Shown here: one piece after another, positions 7,777 through 16,809 of the stretch | Layout: each line of letters starts with the position of its first letter | Position numbering within the stretch: the first letter of the stretch is position 1 | Origin: JANLYQ01 sp031365725 | Lineage (GTDB): Bacteria > Actinomycetota > Actinomycetes > JACCUZ01 | Assembly (NCBI GenBank): GCA_031365725.1 | Contig: JANLYQ010000068.1 | Location: forward strand, 1-28,024 | DNA: 28,024 nt | Reading direction: 5' to 3' | The notes under the pieces: model-generated | What the model saw: only the letters and a program-made list of their open reading frames with translations | What the model was told of the DNA's origin: nothing | Databases searched by the model: none | Made by a program: the position numbers and the translations under genes

Positions 7777-8190
7777 TCACGGAACGAAGATGCAGAACGG
7801 GTGACCGGACGGGTCGGCAAGGACGAACAATGCTTCGTCGGGATCGTCGGCGCGGTCGAGGAGCACCGATGCGCCGAGTGACTCGGCCCGGGCCCGGTGC
7901 CGGTCGAGCTCGCTGCGGCTCGTCACGGTGAAGTCCAGGTGCAGCTGCATGGGGACGTCGTGCGACGGCCAGGTGGTCGGCGTAAGGCGGTCGACCTGCT
8001 GGAAGGCCAGTTGCCGCACGCCGTGGTCATCGACCAGGACGAGCCAGTCAGCGTCATCGACCGATCCGTCGGTCGGCGGCTCATCGCCCTCGCGGTAGAG
8101 CAGGCCGAGCAGCTGACGGTAGAACTCCGCCAGCGCCCGGGGGGTCGTCGTGTCCAAAGCGGTCTGCAGGAGCCGGGGGAACTCAGCCAT
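7777..8190 (-). CDS. VOC/glyoxalase-like domain protein
   Basis: A 137-residue protein with the beta-alpha-beta repeat of the VOC superfamily: LLQTALDTTTPRALAEFYRQLLG at the start, MQLHLDFTVTS in the middle and VLADPSGHPFCIFVP at the end. The His and acidic residues at the ends of these strands could bind a metal. The ATG at 8190 lies inside the end of soxG (8-base overlap), so it is probably translated with the sarcosine oxidase operon as its last gene. A substrate cannot be named. A longer reading of the frame up to 8469 is antisense-like noise within soxG. Confidence 0.8.
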   Translation of the reverse strand: MAEFPRLLQTALDTTTPRALAEFYRQLLGLLYREGDEPPTDGSVDDADWLVLVDDHGVRQLAFQQVDRLTPTTWPSHDVPMQLHLDFTVTSRSELDRHRARAESLGASVLLDRADDPDEALFVLADPSGHPFCIFVP

Positions 8191-8851
8191 CCACCCACTC
8201 CAGGCAGGCGTCGAGCAGCCAGTCGACCAGGTAGATCGCGAAAGACGATCGCACCAGGACCTGCACGCCGTCGTCGTCGCCCGCCACCAGCACCACCTGG
8301 GCGCGGGCCAGCATCGTCTGGGCACACTGCAGCGGTGCCTCGGCGCCGAACACCCGCCGGTCGAGGTCGAGGGCGCAGCCATGGGCGAGCACCTCGCGGG
8401 CCGCGGGCCCGGCCAACCCGATCGTCGTCCGAGCAGCGGACACGTCGACGACCGACCAGACCCCGTCAACCTCGAGCGAGGTCAGCGCCGAGCGCAGTCC
8501 GTCGACCACAGCATCCGCCGTGTCGGGTGCACCGAGCACCAGCCACTCGTCCGGACCGAGCCCGAGCACGCGGACACCGGCAGAGTCACCGCCGCGAACG
8601 ACACCAGGACCGACGACGACCGTCCCTGTGCTCGGCAACCGGTCGATGCCGAGCACCTCGACGACCGCGGCCGCACCGGAACCAGCCGCGTCGACACGCA
8701 GGTTCACCATCGAGACGAACGGCACCTCGCCGATCGACAGGGCACCGGCGCTGCGGACGGCAACGTCACCGAGGCGGTCGGCGTACGACGACAACGGCGA
8801 CACCGTGGACGGCGAGGCGCGGCACGAGAGACCAGCCACGTCAGCCGTCAC
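8183..8851 (-). CDS. soxG: Sarcosine oxidase, gamma subunit
   Basis: A 222-residue protein in the expected place after soxA. It is the small folate-domain-like subunit of the heterotetrameric sarcosine oxidase (with SoxB, SoxD and SoxA) and helps hold SoxA and SoxB together. Recognisable features are VRVLGLGPDEWLVLG, VVDVSAARTTIGLAGPAAREVLAHGCALDLD and the C-terminal VRSSFAIYLVDWLLDACLEW. The GTG at 8851 overlaps the soxA stop by 11 bases. Upstream codons to 9007 lie in a wrong-frame copy of soxA and are not part of the gene. The family is less conserved than the other subunits, so position strengthens the call. Confidence 0.9.
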   Translation of the reverse strand: MTADVAGLSCRASPSTVSPLSSYADRLGDVAVRSAGALSIGEVPFVSMVNLRVDAAGSGAAAVVEVLGIDRLPSTGTVVVGPGVVRGGDSAGVRVLGLGPDEWLVLGAPDTADAVVDGLRSALTSLEVDGVWSVVDVSAARTTIGLAGPAAREVLAHGCALDLDRRVFGAEAPLQCAQTMLARAQVVLVAGDDDGVQVLVRSSFAIYLVDWLLDACLEWVDG

Positions 8852-11654
8852 GACGCGCCCCCTCCGGGTCGACCAGCACCGGGTCGACCACCTGCACCGG
8901 CACCGTCTGAAAAGCCTGGTCCGTGACGAACAGCCGATCACCGATGCGGGCCCGACCACCAGCGACCAACGCAAGCGCGAACGGCCGACCGAGCGCCGCA
9001 CTGTCATAGCTCGACGTCACGTGACCGAGCATCGGTACCGGGGGCGCCGGCAGCTCGGCCATCGCGACCACCTGCCCGCCCTCGACGAGCCGGGTGGTGC
9101 CGTCGGCGGGCAGCAGGCCCACCAGCTGCCGGCGATCCGGGCGCGCAGTGTCGGCCCGCGCGAACGACCGCTTGCCGATGAAGTCGGCCTTCTTCTTCGA
9201 CACGATCCACGACATGCCCAGGTCCTGCGGGGTCACCGTGCCGTCGGTGTCCTGCCCGACGATCGGATAGCCCTTCTCGGCGCGCAGGACGTGCATCGTC
9301 TCCGTGCCGTAGGCCGTGATGCCGGCACTTGCACCCGCCGCAACAACAGCGTCGATGAGAGCCCGGCCGTGCCACCACGCCACGTGCAGCTCGTACGCCA
9401 GCTCGCCGGAGAACGAGATGCGCGCCACCCGGGCAGGCAGCCCGGCGACCTCGGTGTCACGCCATGTCATGAAGGGGAAATCCTCAGCCGCAACGGCAAG
9501 GTCGGGTGACAGGACTGCCAGCACGCCTCGCGATCCAGGGCCGACCAACGCGATCGTCGCCCACTGCTCCGTCACCGACGTCGCGCGCACCCGCAGGTGC
9601 GGCCACTCGGTCTGCAGCCACTCCTCCATCCAGTCGAGCACCGCAGCAGCATTGCCGGTGGTGGTGGTGACCAGCCACCGATCCTGCGCCAACCGCAGCA
9701 CGGTGCCGTCGTCGAAGACCATGCCGTCCGGTCGGCACATCACGCCGTAGCGCACCGAGCCGACCGCCAGCGAGGACATCAGGTTGGTGTAAAGCAGGTC
9801 GAGGAACATCCCGGCGTCGGCACCCTGCAGCTCGATCTTGCCCAGCGTCGAGGCATCCATGAACGCCACACCGGTGCGCGCCGCATGGGACTCCCGCAGC
9901 ACGGCTGCGTCCATCTCCTCACCGTCCCGCGGGAAGAACCATGGCCGTTTCCACTGGCCGACGTCCTCGAACACCGCACCGTGCTCGACGTGCCAGTCCT
10001 GCATCGACGTGACGCGCACCGGATCGCTCCGCACACCGCGATCGCGGCCGGCGAGAGCAGCGAACGACACCGGCACGTACGGCGGCCGCGCGGCGGTCGG
10101 TGGCAACGAGCCGATCGCTGCCCCGTCCGGCTGCCCCGCCACCACCTCGGCCACCAGCATCCCGACGGTGCGGCCCTGGTCGGATCCGGTGCCCGCGGTC
10201 GTGTAGCGCTTGACGTGCTCCAGCGACCGCAGCCCCGCACCGGTGGCACGCACGAGGTCGCCGACGGTCACGTCCCGGGCGCGGTCGACCACGATCTCGT
10301 CTCGCGCGCCGTCCTCGCCCGGCACCAGCCAGCTCGTCGCCGCGGCGCCGGTCTCGGCATCTGCCGGAAGGTCCACGAGCGTCGGTTGCCCCGCGGCCGC
10401 CCCGACGACCTCGACCCGTTGCCGGCAGACACCCGGCAGGTGGGCGCTGCGGTCGGCGTCCCACACCAGCGTGCCACCGGCGTGGCTCCACAACGACAGC
10501 GCCGGGGTCCAGCCACCGGAGAGCAGCAGCACGTCTGCGTCGACGTCGGTGGCAGCACCGACGACGTCACCGTGCTCGATCGGCGCGATCCGCACCCCGG
10601 CGACGAACGACCCGGTGTGTCCGAGATCCAGGTCGACCGGTGTCCGCACCCCCACCACGCCGTACGCCGCCCGCACGTCGACACCCAGCTCGGCGACCCG
10701 GGCGACCCGATGCGGCGCGGCACCGCCGGGACGGGTGTCGACAACCGCAGCCACCTGCAGGCCCGCGGCCACCAGGTCGACCACCGCGTCGTAGGCCGCG
10801 TCGTCGGCAGTCATCACGACCGCGCGTCGACCGACAAGCACCCCGTAGCGCAACGCATAGCTGCGCGCGGCACCCACCAGCAGGACACCCGGCAGGTCGT
10901 TGCCCACGCAGCCGAGCAGCCGTTCGTGCGCACCGGTGGCGTGCACGACACGACCAGCGCGGATCCGCCAGACCCGTTCGCGTGACACGTGATCCGGCGC
11001 ATCTGCGCCGAGGTGGCAGGTGCGGCGCTCGAGAGCGACCAGGTAGTTGTCGTCGTAGTGTCCGAGCACCGTGGTGCGGGTCAGCACCCGCACGTCGGGC
11101 ATCGCCTCGAGCTCGGCGCGGACACCCTCCGCCCACTGCCCACCGGGCACGCCAGCGACGGTCGCCCCGGTGCCCAGCAGGCTGCCGCCGACCTGCGGCT
11201 GGTCGTCGACCAGCACGACCCGGTCGCCGCGACCGGCCGCATCCCGAGCGGCTGCGAGCCCGGCCGGGCCGGCGCCGACGACCAGCACCTCGCAGTGCAG
11301 GTGCATCGCGTCGTAGCGAGCCGGGTCGCGCTGGGTCGAGAGCCGACCCTGGCCAGCGGTGCTGTGCGCGACCAGGCCCTCGTAGAGCTCGAGGGTGGTC
11401 GCGGGCAGCACCTCGGGGAACGGCTCGTCGACCTGCACCAGTGCGTCGGGCTCCTCCCATCCGGCGGTCAGAACCCCGCGCGGGCGACCGAGCCGGATGC
11501 TCGTCGACATCCGGTGCACCCCGGCGGCGAGCAGGGCGGAGGCGAGGGTGTCACCGACGAAGCCCTCGTGCGCGACCCCGTCGAAGGTGAACCGCAGCGG
11601 GCGCGACCGGTCGACCAGCCCACCGGCTTCGGTGCGGAACAAGGGCGGCGTCAC
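8841..11654 (-). CDS. soxA: Sarcosine oxidase, alpha subunit
   Basis: A 937-residue large subunit of heterotetrameric sarcosine oxidase. The N-terminal part has the SoxA ferredoxin-like fold ending in RLGRPRGVLTAGWEEPDALV. The dinucleotide-binding motif GAGPAGLAAARDAAGRGDRVVLVDD starts near residue 128. A second nucleotide-domain region follows, and residues about 560-930 are a GcvT-like tetrahydrofolate-binding domain (HVEHGAVFEDVGQWKRPWFF, GVAFMDASTLGKIELQG, EKGYPIVGQDTDGTVTPQDLGM). The enzyme oxidises sarcosine to glycine, H2O2 and 5,10-methylene-tetrahydrofolate in the cytoplasm. The GTG at 11654 overlaps the soxD stop by 4 bases. The length is slightly below the usual 960-1000 residues, with no obvious lost domain. 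Confidence 0.95.
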   Translation of the reverse strand: MTPPLFRTEAGGLVDRSRPLRFTFDGVAHEGFVGDTLASALLAAGVHRMSTSIRLGRPRGVLTAGWEEPDALVQVDEPFPEVLPATTLELYEGLVAHSTAGQGRLSTQRDPARYDAMHLHCEVLVVGAGPAGLAAARDAAGRGDRVVLVDDQPQVGGSLLGTGATVAGVPGGQWAEGVRAELEAMPDVRVLTRTTVLGHYDDNYLVALERRTCHLGADAPDHVSRERVWRIRAGRVVHATGAHERLLGCVGNDLPGVLLVGAARSYALRYGVLVGRRAVVMTADDAAYDAVVDLVAAGLQVAAVVDTRPGGAAPHRVARVAELGVDVRAAYGVVGVRTPVDLDLGHTGSFVAGVRIAPIEHGDVVGAATDVDADVLLLSGGWTPALSLWSHAGGTLVWDADRSAHLPGVCRQRVEVVGAAAGQPTLVDLPADAETGAAATSWLVPGEDGARDEIVVDRARDVTVGDLVRATGAGLRSLEHVKRYTTAGTGSDQGRTVGMLVAEVVAGQPDGAAIGSLPPTAARPPYVPVSFAALAGRDRGVRSDPVRVTSMQDWHVEHGAVFEDVGQWKRPWFFPRDGEEMDAAVLRESHAARTGVAFMDASTLGKIELQGADAGMFLDLLYTNLMSSLAVGSVRYGVMCRPDGMVFDDGTVLRLAQDRWLVTTTTGNAAAVLDWMEEWLQTEWPHLRVRATSVTEQWATIALVGPGSRGVLAVLSPDLAVAAEDFPFMTWRDTEVAGLPARVARISFSGELAYELHVAWWHGRALIDAVVAAGASAGITAYGTETMHVLRAEKGYPIVGQDTDGTVTPQDLGMSWIVSKKKADFIGKRSFARADTARPDRRQLVGLLPADGTTRLVEGGQVVAMAELPAPPVPMLGHVTSSYDSAALGRPFALALVAGGRARIGDRLFVTDQAFQTVPVQVVDPVLVDPEGARRDG

Positions 11655-11920
11655 GGCTGCGACTCACCGGGCAGGTAGACCGACAGCAGCTGGTGGGTCG
11701 CGGTATTGCGCACGGCGTTGAACCAGCGTCGGCACCCAGCGCTGTGACTCCACCGCTCGGCGAACGGACCCTTGGGGTTGTCGCGGAAGAACAGGAACTT
11801 CGCCCACTCCGCATCGCTGAGAGCAGCCGGGTCGTGCGGGTAGGCGACGTGCGCGGCCCCGCCGTAGTGGAACTCGGTCTCGTCCCGCGGCCCGCACCAC
11901 GGACAGGGAATCAGCAGCAC
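11651..11920 (-). CDS. soxD: Sarcosine oxidase, delta subunit (zinc)
   Basis: An 89-residue protein. The zinc ligands known for this subunit are all present and at the usual positions: Cys6 and Cys9 (CPWC), His59 and Cys63 (WSHSAGC). The DNPKGPFAERW segment is also characteristic. The protein caps the SoxA subunit in the oxidase complex. The GTG at 11920 is preceded by GATGAGG about 5 bases upstream. Two earlier in-frame codons (GTC GTC) cannot start it, and the longer frame up to 12301 runs antisense-like through soxB. It begins 13 bases after soxB and overlaps soxA by 4 bases. Confidence 0.93.
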   Translation of the reverse strand: MLLIPCPWCGPRDETEFHYGGAAHVAYPHDPAALSDAEWAKFLFFRDNPKGPFAERWSHSAGCRRWFNAVRNTATHQLLSVYLPGESQP

Positions 11921-11933
11921 GACGACCTCATCA

Positions 11934-13169
11934 TCAGTGCGCCACCGCCGCGGCACCGTGCTCGTCGACCAAGGCACCCGTGGTGAACCGCTCGAGGGTG
12001 AATGCCTCCACCAGCGGGTGCGGCTTGCCGTGCGCCACGGTGGCCGCCAGGCAGTCACCGATGCCCGGCGTCGCCTTGAAGCCACCTGTCCCCCAGCCGG
12101 CGTTGACGAACAACCGGTCCACCTCGGTGAGCCCGACGATCGGCGAGGCGTCCGGCGACACGTCGACCACACCGCCCCAGGTGCGCAGGACGTGCGCGCG
12201 CGCGAACACAGGGAACAGCTCCAGCGCCGCCGCCATCTGCTCCTCGACCACATGGAACGCGCCGCGCTGGGCATAGCCGTTGTAGGTGTCGATGCCCGCA
12301 CCCATCACCAGCTCGCCCTTGTGCGCCTGGCTGACGTAGACGTGCACGGCGTTGGACATCACGACCGTCGGGTGGATCGGCTCGAGCAGGTCCGACACCA
12401 GCGCCTGCAACGGATGACTCGACAGCGGCAGGTCGATGCCGGCCGTGCGCGCGAGCACCGACGAGTGCCCGGAGGCGCACAGCACCACGGCACCGGCCGC
12501 GATCGTGCCCGTTGACGTGAGGACCCCGACCGCCCGACCGTCGTGCACATCGATGCCGGTGACCTCGACGTGCTGCAGCAGGTCGACACCCATCGCGTCA
12601 GCCGCCCGGGCATAGCCCCAGGCCACGTAGTCGTGCTTGGCGATGCCGGCCCGGGGTTGGTAGGTCGCGCCGTGCACCGGGTGCCGCAGGTCCGGCGACA
12701 CGTCGACGATCGGGCAGACCTCTTTCACCCCCGCCGGATCGAGCCACTCGGCGTCGATTCCGTTGAGCCGGTTGGCGTGCACCCGACGGGTGCCTTCGCG
12801 CACGTCCTGCGGGCTGTGCGCGAGGTTGAGCACACCACGCTGACTGAAAAGGATCGGATAGCCGAGGTCGTCCTCGAGGCCCTCCCACAGCTTGAGCGCG
12901 TGCTCGTAGATGCCGGCGCTCTCGTCCCACAGGTAGTTGGACCTGATGATGGTCGTGTTGCGCGCCATGTTTCCGCCGGCGAGCCAGCCGCGTTCGAGCA
13001 CCGCCACATCGGTGATGCCGTGGTCGCGCGCGAGGTGGTAGGCCGTCGCCAACCCGTGCCCGCCGCCGCCGACGATCACGACGTCGTACGACGCCTCGGG
13101 CGTAGGGGTGCGCCACAGCCAGTCCGGGTGCTCGGGCAGCACCTCGGCGCCGGCACCGGTCGCAGCCAT
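11934..13169 (-). CDS. soxB: Sarcosine oxidase, beta subunit (FAD/FMN)
   Basis: A 411-residue flavoprotein carrying the sarcosine oxidation site. It has the Rossmann motif VVIVGGGGHGLATAYHLA (about residues 29-46), AGGNMARNTTIIRSNY, and AGIAKHDYVAW; H179 in the last is the expected covalent FMN site of the family. The C-terminal half has the conserved RTWGGVVDVSPDASPIVG and NAGWGTGGFKATPG motifs. It starts 5 bases after the dimethylglycine oxidase stop, so the two are almost certainly one transcript. The product of the upstream oxidase (sarcosine) is the substrate of this complex. Confidence 0.96.
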   Translation of the reverse strand: MAATGAGAEVLPEHPDWLWRTPTPEASYDVVIVGGGGHGLATAYHLARDHGITDVAVLERGWLAGGNMARNTTIIRSNYLWDESAGIYEHALKLWEGLEDDLGYPILFSQRGVLNLAHSPQDVREGTRRVHANRLNGIDAEWLDPAGVKEVCPIVDVSPDLRHPVHGATYQPRAGIAKHDYVAWGYARAADAMGVDLLQHVEVTGIDVHDGRAVGVLTSTGTIAAGAVVLCASGHSSVLARTAGIDLPLSSHPLQALVSDLLEPIHPTVVMSNAVHVYVSQAHKGELVMGAGIDTYNGYAQRGAFHVVEEQMAAALELFPVFARAHVLRTWGGVVDVSPDASPIVGLTEVDRLFVNAGWGTGGFKATPGIGDCLAATVAHGKPHPLVEAFTLERFTTGALVDEHGAAAVAH

Positions 13170-13174
13170 CGCGC

Positions 13175-15619
13175 TCAGCCCCGCAGCCGGGTCATGCCCG
13201 GGTCGACCAACGGCTCGCCAGTGACAACAGCAGCAACCCGACGGTCGAAGGACGCCACCTCGACCGCGGTGCCGACCTCGGCCAGCTCAGCGGGCAGCCA
13301 CGCGTAGGCGATGCCAGTGCTGGCGGTGTAGCCGTAGGCGGCACTCGTGACGTAGCCGACCGGCACGTCAGCGACGAGCACCGGCTCCTTGCCCATCAGC
13401 ACCTCGGCCGGGTCAGCGACGGTGAGGCACACAAGCTTTCGGCGTACGTCGTCCCGCCGCGCCAGCACCGCCTCACGACCCAGGAAGTCGCCCTTGTCGA
13501 GCTTGACCGCGAAGCCCAGACCGGCCTCCCACGGATCGTGCTCGAAGGTCATGTCGACGCCGAAGGACCGGTAGCCCTTCTCGAGGCGCAGGCTGGTGAA
13601 AGCGCCACGTCCGGCCGCGATGACACCGTGGCTCTCACCAGCCGCCCACAGCTGGTCCCACAACGCGAGCCCCAGGTCGGCGGTGGTGTAGATCTCCCAG
13701 CCCAGCTCACCGACGTACGACAGCCGCATGGCAGTGACCGGCACGACGCCGACGTGCGCGCGCTTGGCCCGGAAGTAGCGGAAGCCGGCGGCCGAGAAGT
13801 CCTCGTCGACCAGAGGGGTGATCAGGTCGCGCGCCTTAGGTCCCCACAGCCCGATGCAGCAGGTGCCGGCGGTGATGTCGCGCACGACCACCGACCCGTC
13901 GGCTGGCAGGTGCCGGGTCAAGCGGTCGCGGTCGAGCGGACCGTTGGCCCCGACCTGGAACAGCGTCTCGCCCAGCCGGGCCACCGTGACGTCGCTGCGG
14001 ATGCCGCCGTCGGCACCGAGCATGAGGCAGTAGGTCACCGAGCCGACGGACTTGTCGACGTCGCCGGTCGTCAGCCGCTGCAAGAACGTCGCCGCGCCCG
14101 GTCCGGATACCTCGAGCCGGGTCAGCGCGGTCATGTCGTACATCGCCACGCCCTCGCGGGTCGCCTGCGCCTCAGCGCCCACGATCGGCGACCAGAACTG
14201 CGCAGCCCAGTCGTGCGGCACCGGGATGTCGCGCCCGTCGACCAGCCCGGTGTTAGCGGCGTACCACTGCGGTCGCTCCCAGCCGGCGGCCTCGAGGAAG
14301 ACCGCGCCGAGCTCCTGCTGGCGGGAGTAGAACGGCGACGTGCGCATCGGTCGCGGCGACTCCATCGGCTGCAGCGGATGCAGGATGTCGTAGACCTCGA
14401 CGTAGTTCTGCTCACCGCGGGCCCGCACATAGTCCGGCGCGAGCTGGTGGGGCTGGAAGCGGTTGACGTCGCAGTCATGCAGGTCGTACGTCGAGGACTC
14501 ACCGTCCACGAGCGACTCGGCCATCGCCTCGGCGACACCCGCCGAGTGCGTCACCCACACCGCCTCGGCGACCCAGAAGCCCTCGACGCCCGACGCCGGC
14601 CCGAGCAGCGGCATCGTGTCGGGGGTGAAGGAGAACAGTCCGTTGATGCCGTCCTCGACCTTGGTGTCGTGGGTGGCCGGCAGCAGCCGCTGGGTCTCCT
14701 CCCACGCGGGCGCGAAGTCGTCCTCGGTGAAGGCCAGGACCGACGGCATCACCTCGGCCGCGTCGACCGACAGGATGTCCTCGGCCGTCATCGAGATCGG
14801 CCGGTGGCCGTAGTAGCCGATGCCGAGGGTGTCGAAGCGCTCGCGGTAGTAGAGGTCGGCGTCCTGGTGCCGCAGGATCGGCCGGGTGGCCTCTTGGGTG
14901 GCGCCGGCCAGGGCGGGCACCGGTCCGGTCCACGCGAGCTGGTGCGCCAGCGGGGTCAGCGGCAACGTCATGCCGACCATGCGGGCGACCTTCGGCCCCC
15001 AGATCCCCGCGCAGCAGACGACGAGGTCGGCCGCGATCTCGCCCTTGTCGGTGACGACCCCGACGACGCGGCCGCCGGCGACGCGGATGTCGATCACCTC
15101 GTGCCGGTCCCGCACCCACACCCCGTGCTCGCGGGCCCGAGCCAGCTGAGCACCGACGGCCAGCACGGATCGGGCGAGCCCGTCGGACGGCACGTGAAGA
15201 CCGCCGAGCACGACCTCGGGGTCCAGCAGCGGATGCAGGGCCACGCACTGCGCCGGGTCGAGGATCTCGGCCGGCGCGCCCCAGGACTGGGCGTAGCCGT
15301 GCCGGCGGTGCAGCTCGGCCAGCCGCTCCGGGGTGGTGGCCACCTCGAGGCTGCCGACCGGTTGGAAGCAGTCCTGCCCGTCGTGGGTCAGCCCGCCGAG
15401 CTTCTCGACCGTGCGAGCCGCCATCGCGGCCAGCGTCAGCGAGCCGTTGGTCTGGAACACCAGCCCGGGCGCGTGGGACGACGAGCCACCCGGTGCCGGC
15501 ATCGGGCCCTGGTCGAGCACGGTGATGTCGGTCCAGCCGCGCAGGGCGAGCTCGTCGGCCAGCCCCGCTCCGACGACCCCGGCCCCGACGATCACGACCT
15601 TGGGGCCACGACCGGGCAT
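13175..15619 (-). CDS. dmg: Dimethylglycine oxidase (FAD- and folate-dependent)
   Basis: An 814-residue enzyme converting N,N-dimethylglycine to sarcosine, with the methyl group passed to tetrahydrofolate and electrons to O2. The N-terminal FAD domain begins VVIVGAGVVGAGLADELALRG. The segment GGSSSHAPGLVFQTN (His49) matches the covalent-FAD histidine region of the Arthrobacter globiformis enzyme. The active-site region reads TPLAHQLAW and DLYYRERFDTLGIGYYGHRP. The C-terminal GcvT domain ends in DPGMTRLRG, as in that enzyme. The length matches (about 830). The ATG at 15619 has GAAGGAG about 6 bases upstream. A frame extension to 15697 would cross the proposed operator. The related dehydrogenases and mitochondrial enzymes are less similar in the FAD region. 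Confidence 0.94.
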   Translation of the reverse strand: MPGRGPKVVIVGAGVVGAGLADELALRGWTDITVLDQGPMPAPGGSSSHAPGLVFQTNGSLTLAAMAARTVEKLGGLTHDGQDCFQPVGSLEVATTPERLAELHRRHGYAQSWGAPAEILDPAQCVALHPLLDPEVVLGGLHVPSDGLARSVLAVGAQLARAREHGVWVRDRHEVIDIRVAGGRVVGVVTDKGEIAADLVVCCAGIWGPKVARMVGMTLPLTPLAHQLAWTGPVPALAGATQEATRPILRHQDADLYYRERFDTLGIGYYGHRPISMTAEDILSVDAAEVMPSVLAFTEDDFAPAWEETQRLLPATHDTKVEDGINGLFSFTPDTMPLLGPASGVEGFWVAEAVWVTHSAGVAEAMAESLVDGESSTYDLHDCDVNRFQPHQLAPDYVRARGEQNYVEVYDILHPLQPMESPRPMRTSPFYSRQQELGAVFLEAAGWERPQWYAANTGLVDGRDIPVPHDWAAQFWSPIVGAEAQATREGVAMYDMTALTRLEVSGPGAATFLQRLTTGDVDKSVGSVTYCLMLGADGGIRSDVTVARLGETLFQVGANGPLDRDRLTRHLPADGSVVVRDITAGTCCIGLWGPKARDLITPLVDEDFSAAGFRYFRAKRAHVGVVPVTAMRLSYVGELGWEIYTTADLGLALWDQLWAAGESHGVIAAGRGAFTSLRLEKGYRSFGVDMTFEHDPWEAGLGFAVKLDKGDFLGREAVLARRDDVRRKLVCLTVADPAEVLMGKEPVLVADVPVGYVTSAAYGYTASTGIAYAWLPAELAEVGTAVEVASFDRRVAAVVTGEPLVDPGMTRLRG

Positions 15620-15659
15620 CACGGCTCCTTCGGCGTCGACACAGGCTCGGACAGAATCA

Positions 15660-15676
15660 GTTGCGCATGACGCAAC
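15660..15676. promoter_or_regulatory. 17-bp palindrome, proposed IclR-family operator
   Basis: GTTGCG-CATGA-CGCAAC: perfect 6-base arms with a 5-base spacer, 41 bases upstream of the dimethylglycine oxidase ATG. A further partial copy, CATGA-GG-CGCAAC, lies at 15683-15695. A near-identical site sits upstream of the aldehyde dehydrogenase gene (21357-21373), and an IclR gene is part of the locus. Assignment to IclR is inference. Confidence 0.55.
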
Positions 15677-15750
15677 CGACACCATGAGGCGCAACAAGGC
15701 TGACGAGCGGGGACGAGCCTGTCAAGGCAGGCCCGCCCCTGCTGTCGGGA

Positions 15751-16779
15751 CTAGCCGGCGGGCAGCCAGGCCTTCACCTTGTCGGGGTTGGCCTCGACCC
15801 ACTTCTTGGCGGCGTCCTCGGCCGACATCTTGTCCTGGGCGATGTACTTCGCGACCACGTTCTGGTCGTCGTTGGTCCAACCGAACTTCTTGACCAGATC
15901 CACCGCCGGACTGCCGGACGCGACGAACTTGGTGCTCATGACCTTGTTCAAGATGTATTCGGGGTAGTCGCAGGCCACCTTCTCGGCGTTGGCGTCGCAC
16001 CCGGCCGTGTAGGCCGGCAGGTTGACCTTGACCAGGGGCACCTCGGAGAGGAACCACTGCGGCTCGTAGAAGTAGCCGATCACCGGGGTCTTGTTCTTCT
16101 CCGACTGACGGAAGGCCTGGATAAGTGCCGCCTCGCTGCCGGCGTACACGACCTTGTAGTCCAGCTTGAGGTTCTTGACCAGGGCCTCGTCGTTGGTGAC
16201 GAAGGACGGGTCACCGTCGAGCAGCTGGCCCTTGCCGCCGGACTCGCTGGTCTTGAACATCGAGGCGTACGTGTTGAGGTTCTTGCCGTCGGTGATGTCG
16301 GGGTACTTCTTGGCCATCCAGGGCGCGACGTACCAGCCGATGATGCCCTTGTTGCCCGTCGGGCCCGCGTCCATCGCCGACTTGTCGCCGTCGATGTACT
16401 TCTTGACCAGGTCGTCGTGGCCCCAGTTCTCGAGGACGACGTCGACCTCGCCGGTGCCGAAGCCCTGCCAGGACACCTCCTCCTTGAGGTCCTTCTTGAC
16501 CACCGTGCAGCCGAGGTCCTTCTGCGCGACATAGGCGACGACTGCCGCGTCGGCCTCGTAACCGACCCACGGGTTCACCGCGATGTTGAAGGTGCCGCAC
16601 TTTGCGGCCGCGGGTGCTCCACTGCTGCTGCTGCCGCCGGTCGACGTCGCACCGGCGCTGGCGCCGGCGGAGTCACCGACCTTCGCACCACCGCAGCCGG
16701 CAAGGACGAGGGCGAGACCAGCCACGGCGACAACCGTGCTGATCCCTCTGGTCGGTCGGGCCAGGATGGTCGGGCTCAC
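15751..16779 (-). CDS. Glycine betaine-type ABC transporter substrate-binding lipoprotein
   Basis: A 342-residue lipoprotein. The signal ends in a lipobox LVLAGC (lipid-modified Cys29) and is followed by a Gly/Ser/Ala-rich linker to about residue 60. The binding domain has NPWVGYEADAAVV, VSWQGFGTGEVDVVLENWGHDDL, GWYVAPWMAKKYPDI and GYFYEPQWFL. The many Trp/Tyr residues fit the aromatic cage of OpuAC/ProX-type quaternary-ammonium binders. The GTG at 16779 has GAGGAGA about 5 bases upstream. It lies 30 bases after the permease gene. Because the next genes oxidise dimethylglycine and sarcosine, glycine betaine or dimethylglycine is the likely ligand; choline is less likely. Confidence 0.9.
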   Translation of the reverse strand: MSPTILARPTRGISTVVAVAGLALVLAGCGGAKVGDSAGASAGATSTGGSSSSGAPAAAKCGTFNIAVNPWVGYEADAAVVAYVAQKDLGCTVVKKDLKEEVSWQGFGTGEVDVVLENWGHDDLVKKYIDGDKSAMDAGPTGNKGIIGWYVAPWMAKKYPDITDGKNLNTYASMFKTSESGGKGQLLDGDPSFVTNDEALVKNLKLDYKVVYAGSEAALIQAFRQSEKNKTPVIGYFYEPQWFLSEVPLVKVNLPAYTAGCDANAEKVACDYPEYILNKVMSTKFVASGSPAVDLVKKFGWTNDDQNVVAKYIAQDKMSAEDAAKKWVEANPDKVKAWLPAG

Positions 16780-16809
16780 GAGTGTCTCCTCGGGGTTGGT
16801 GATGCGGGG

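Noticed and set aside
13538..15670. 710-codon plus-strand open frame opposite dimethylglycine oxidase
   Set aside because: It is a high-GC shadow: Arg/Gly/His/Asp-rich, no domain, and exactly antisense to a fully conserved enzyme.
15727..15742. GCAGG-CCCGCC-CCTGC hairpin after the binding-protein gene as a terminator
   Set aside because: Only a 5-base stem and no T-run. It may only reduce read-through between the binding protein and the oxidase genes.
15620..15750. Glycine riboswitch before dimethylglycine oxidase
   Set aside because: The 131-base gap shows the palindromes but none of the conserved riboswitch core elements I would expect.
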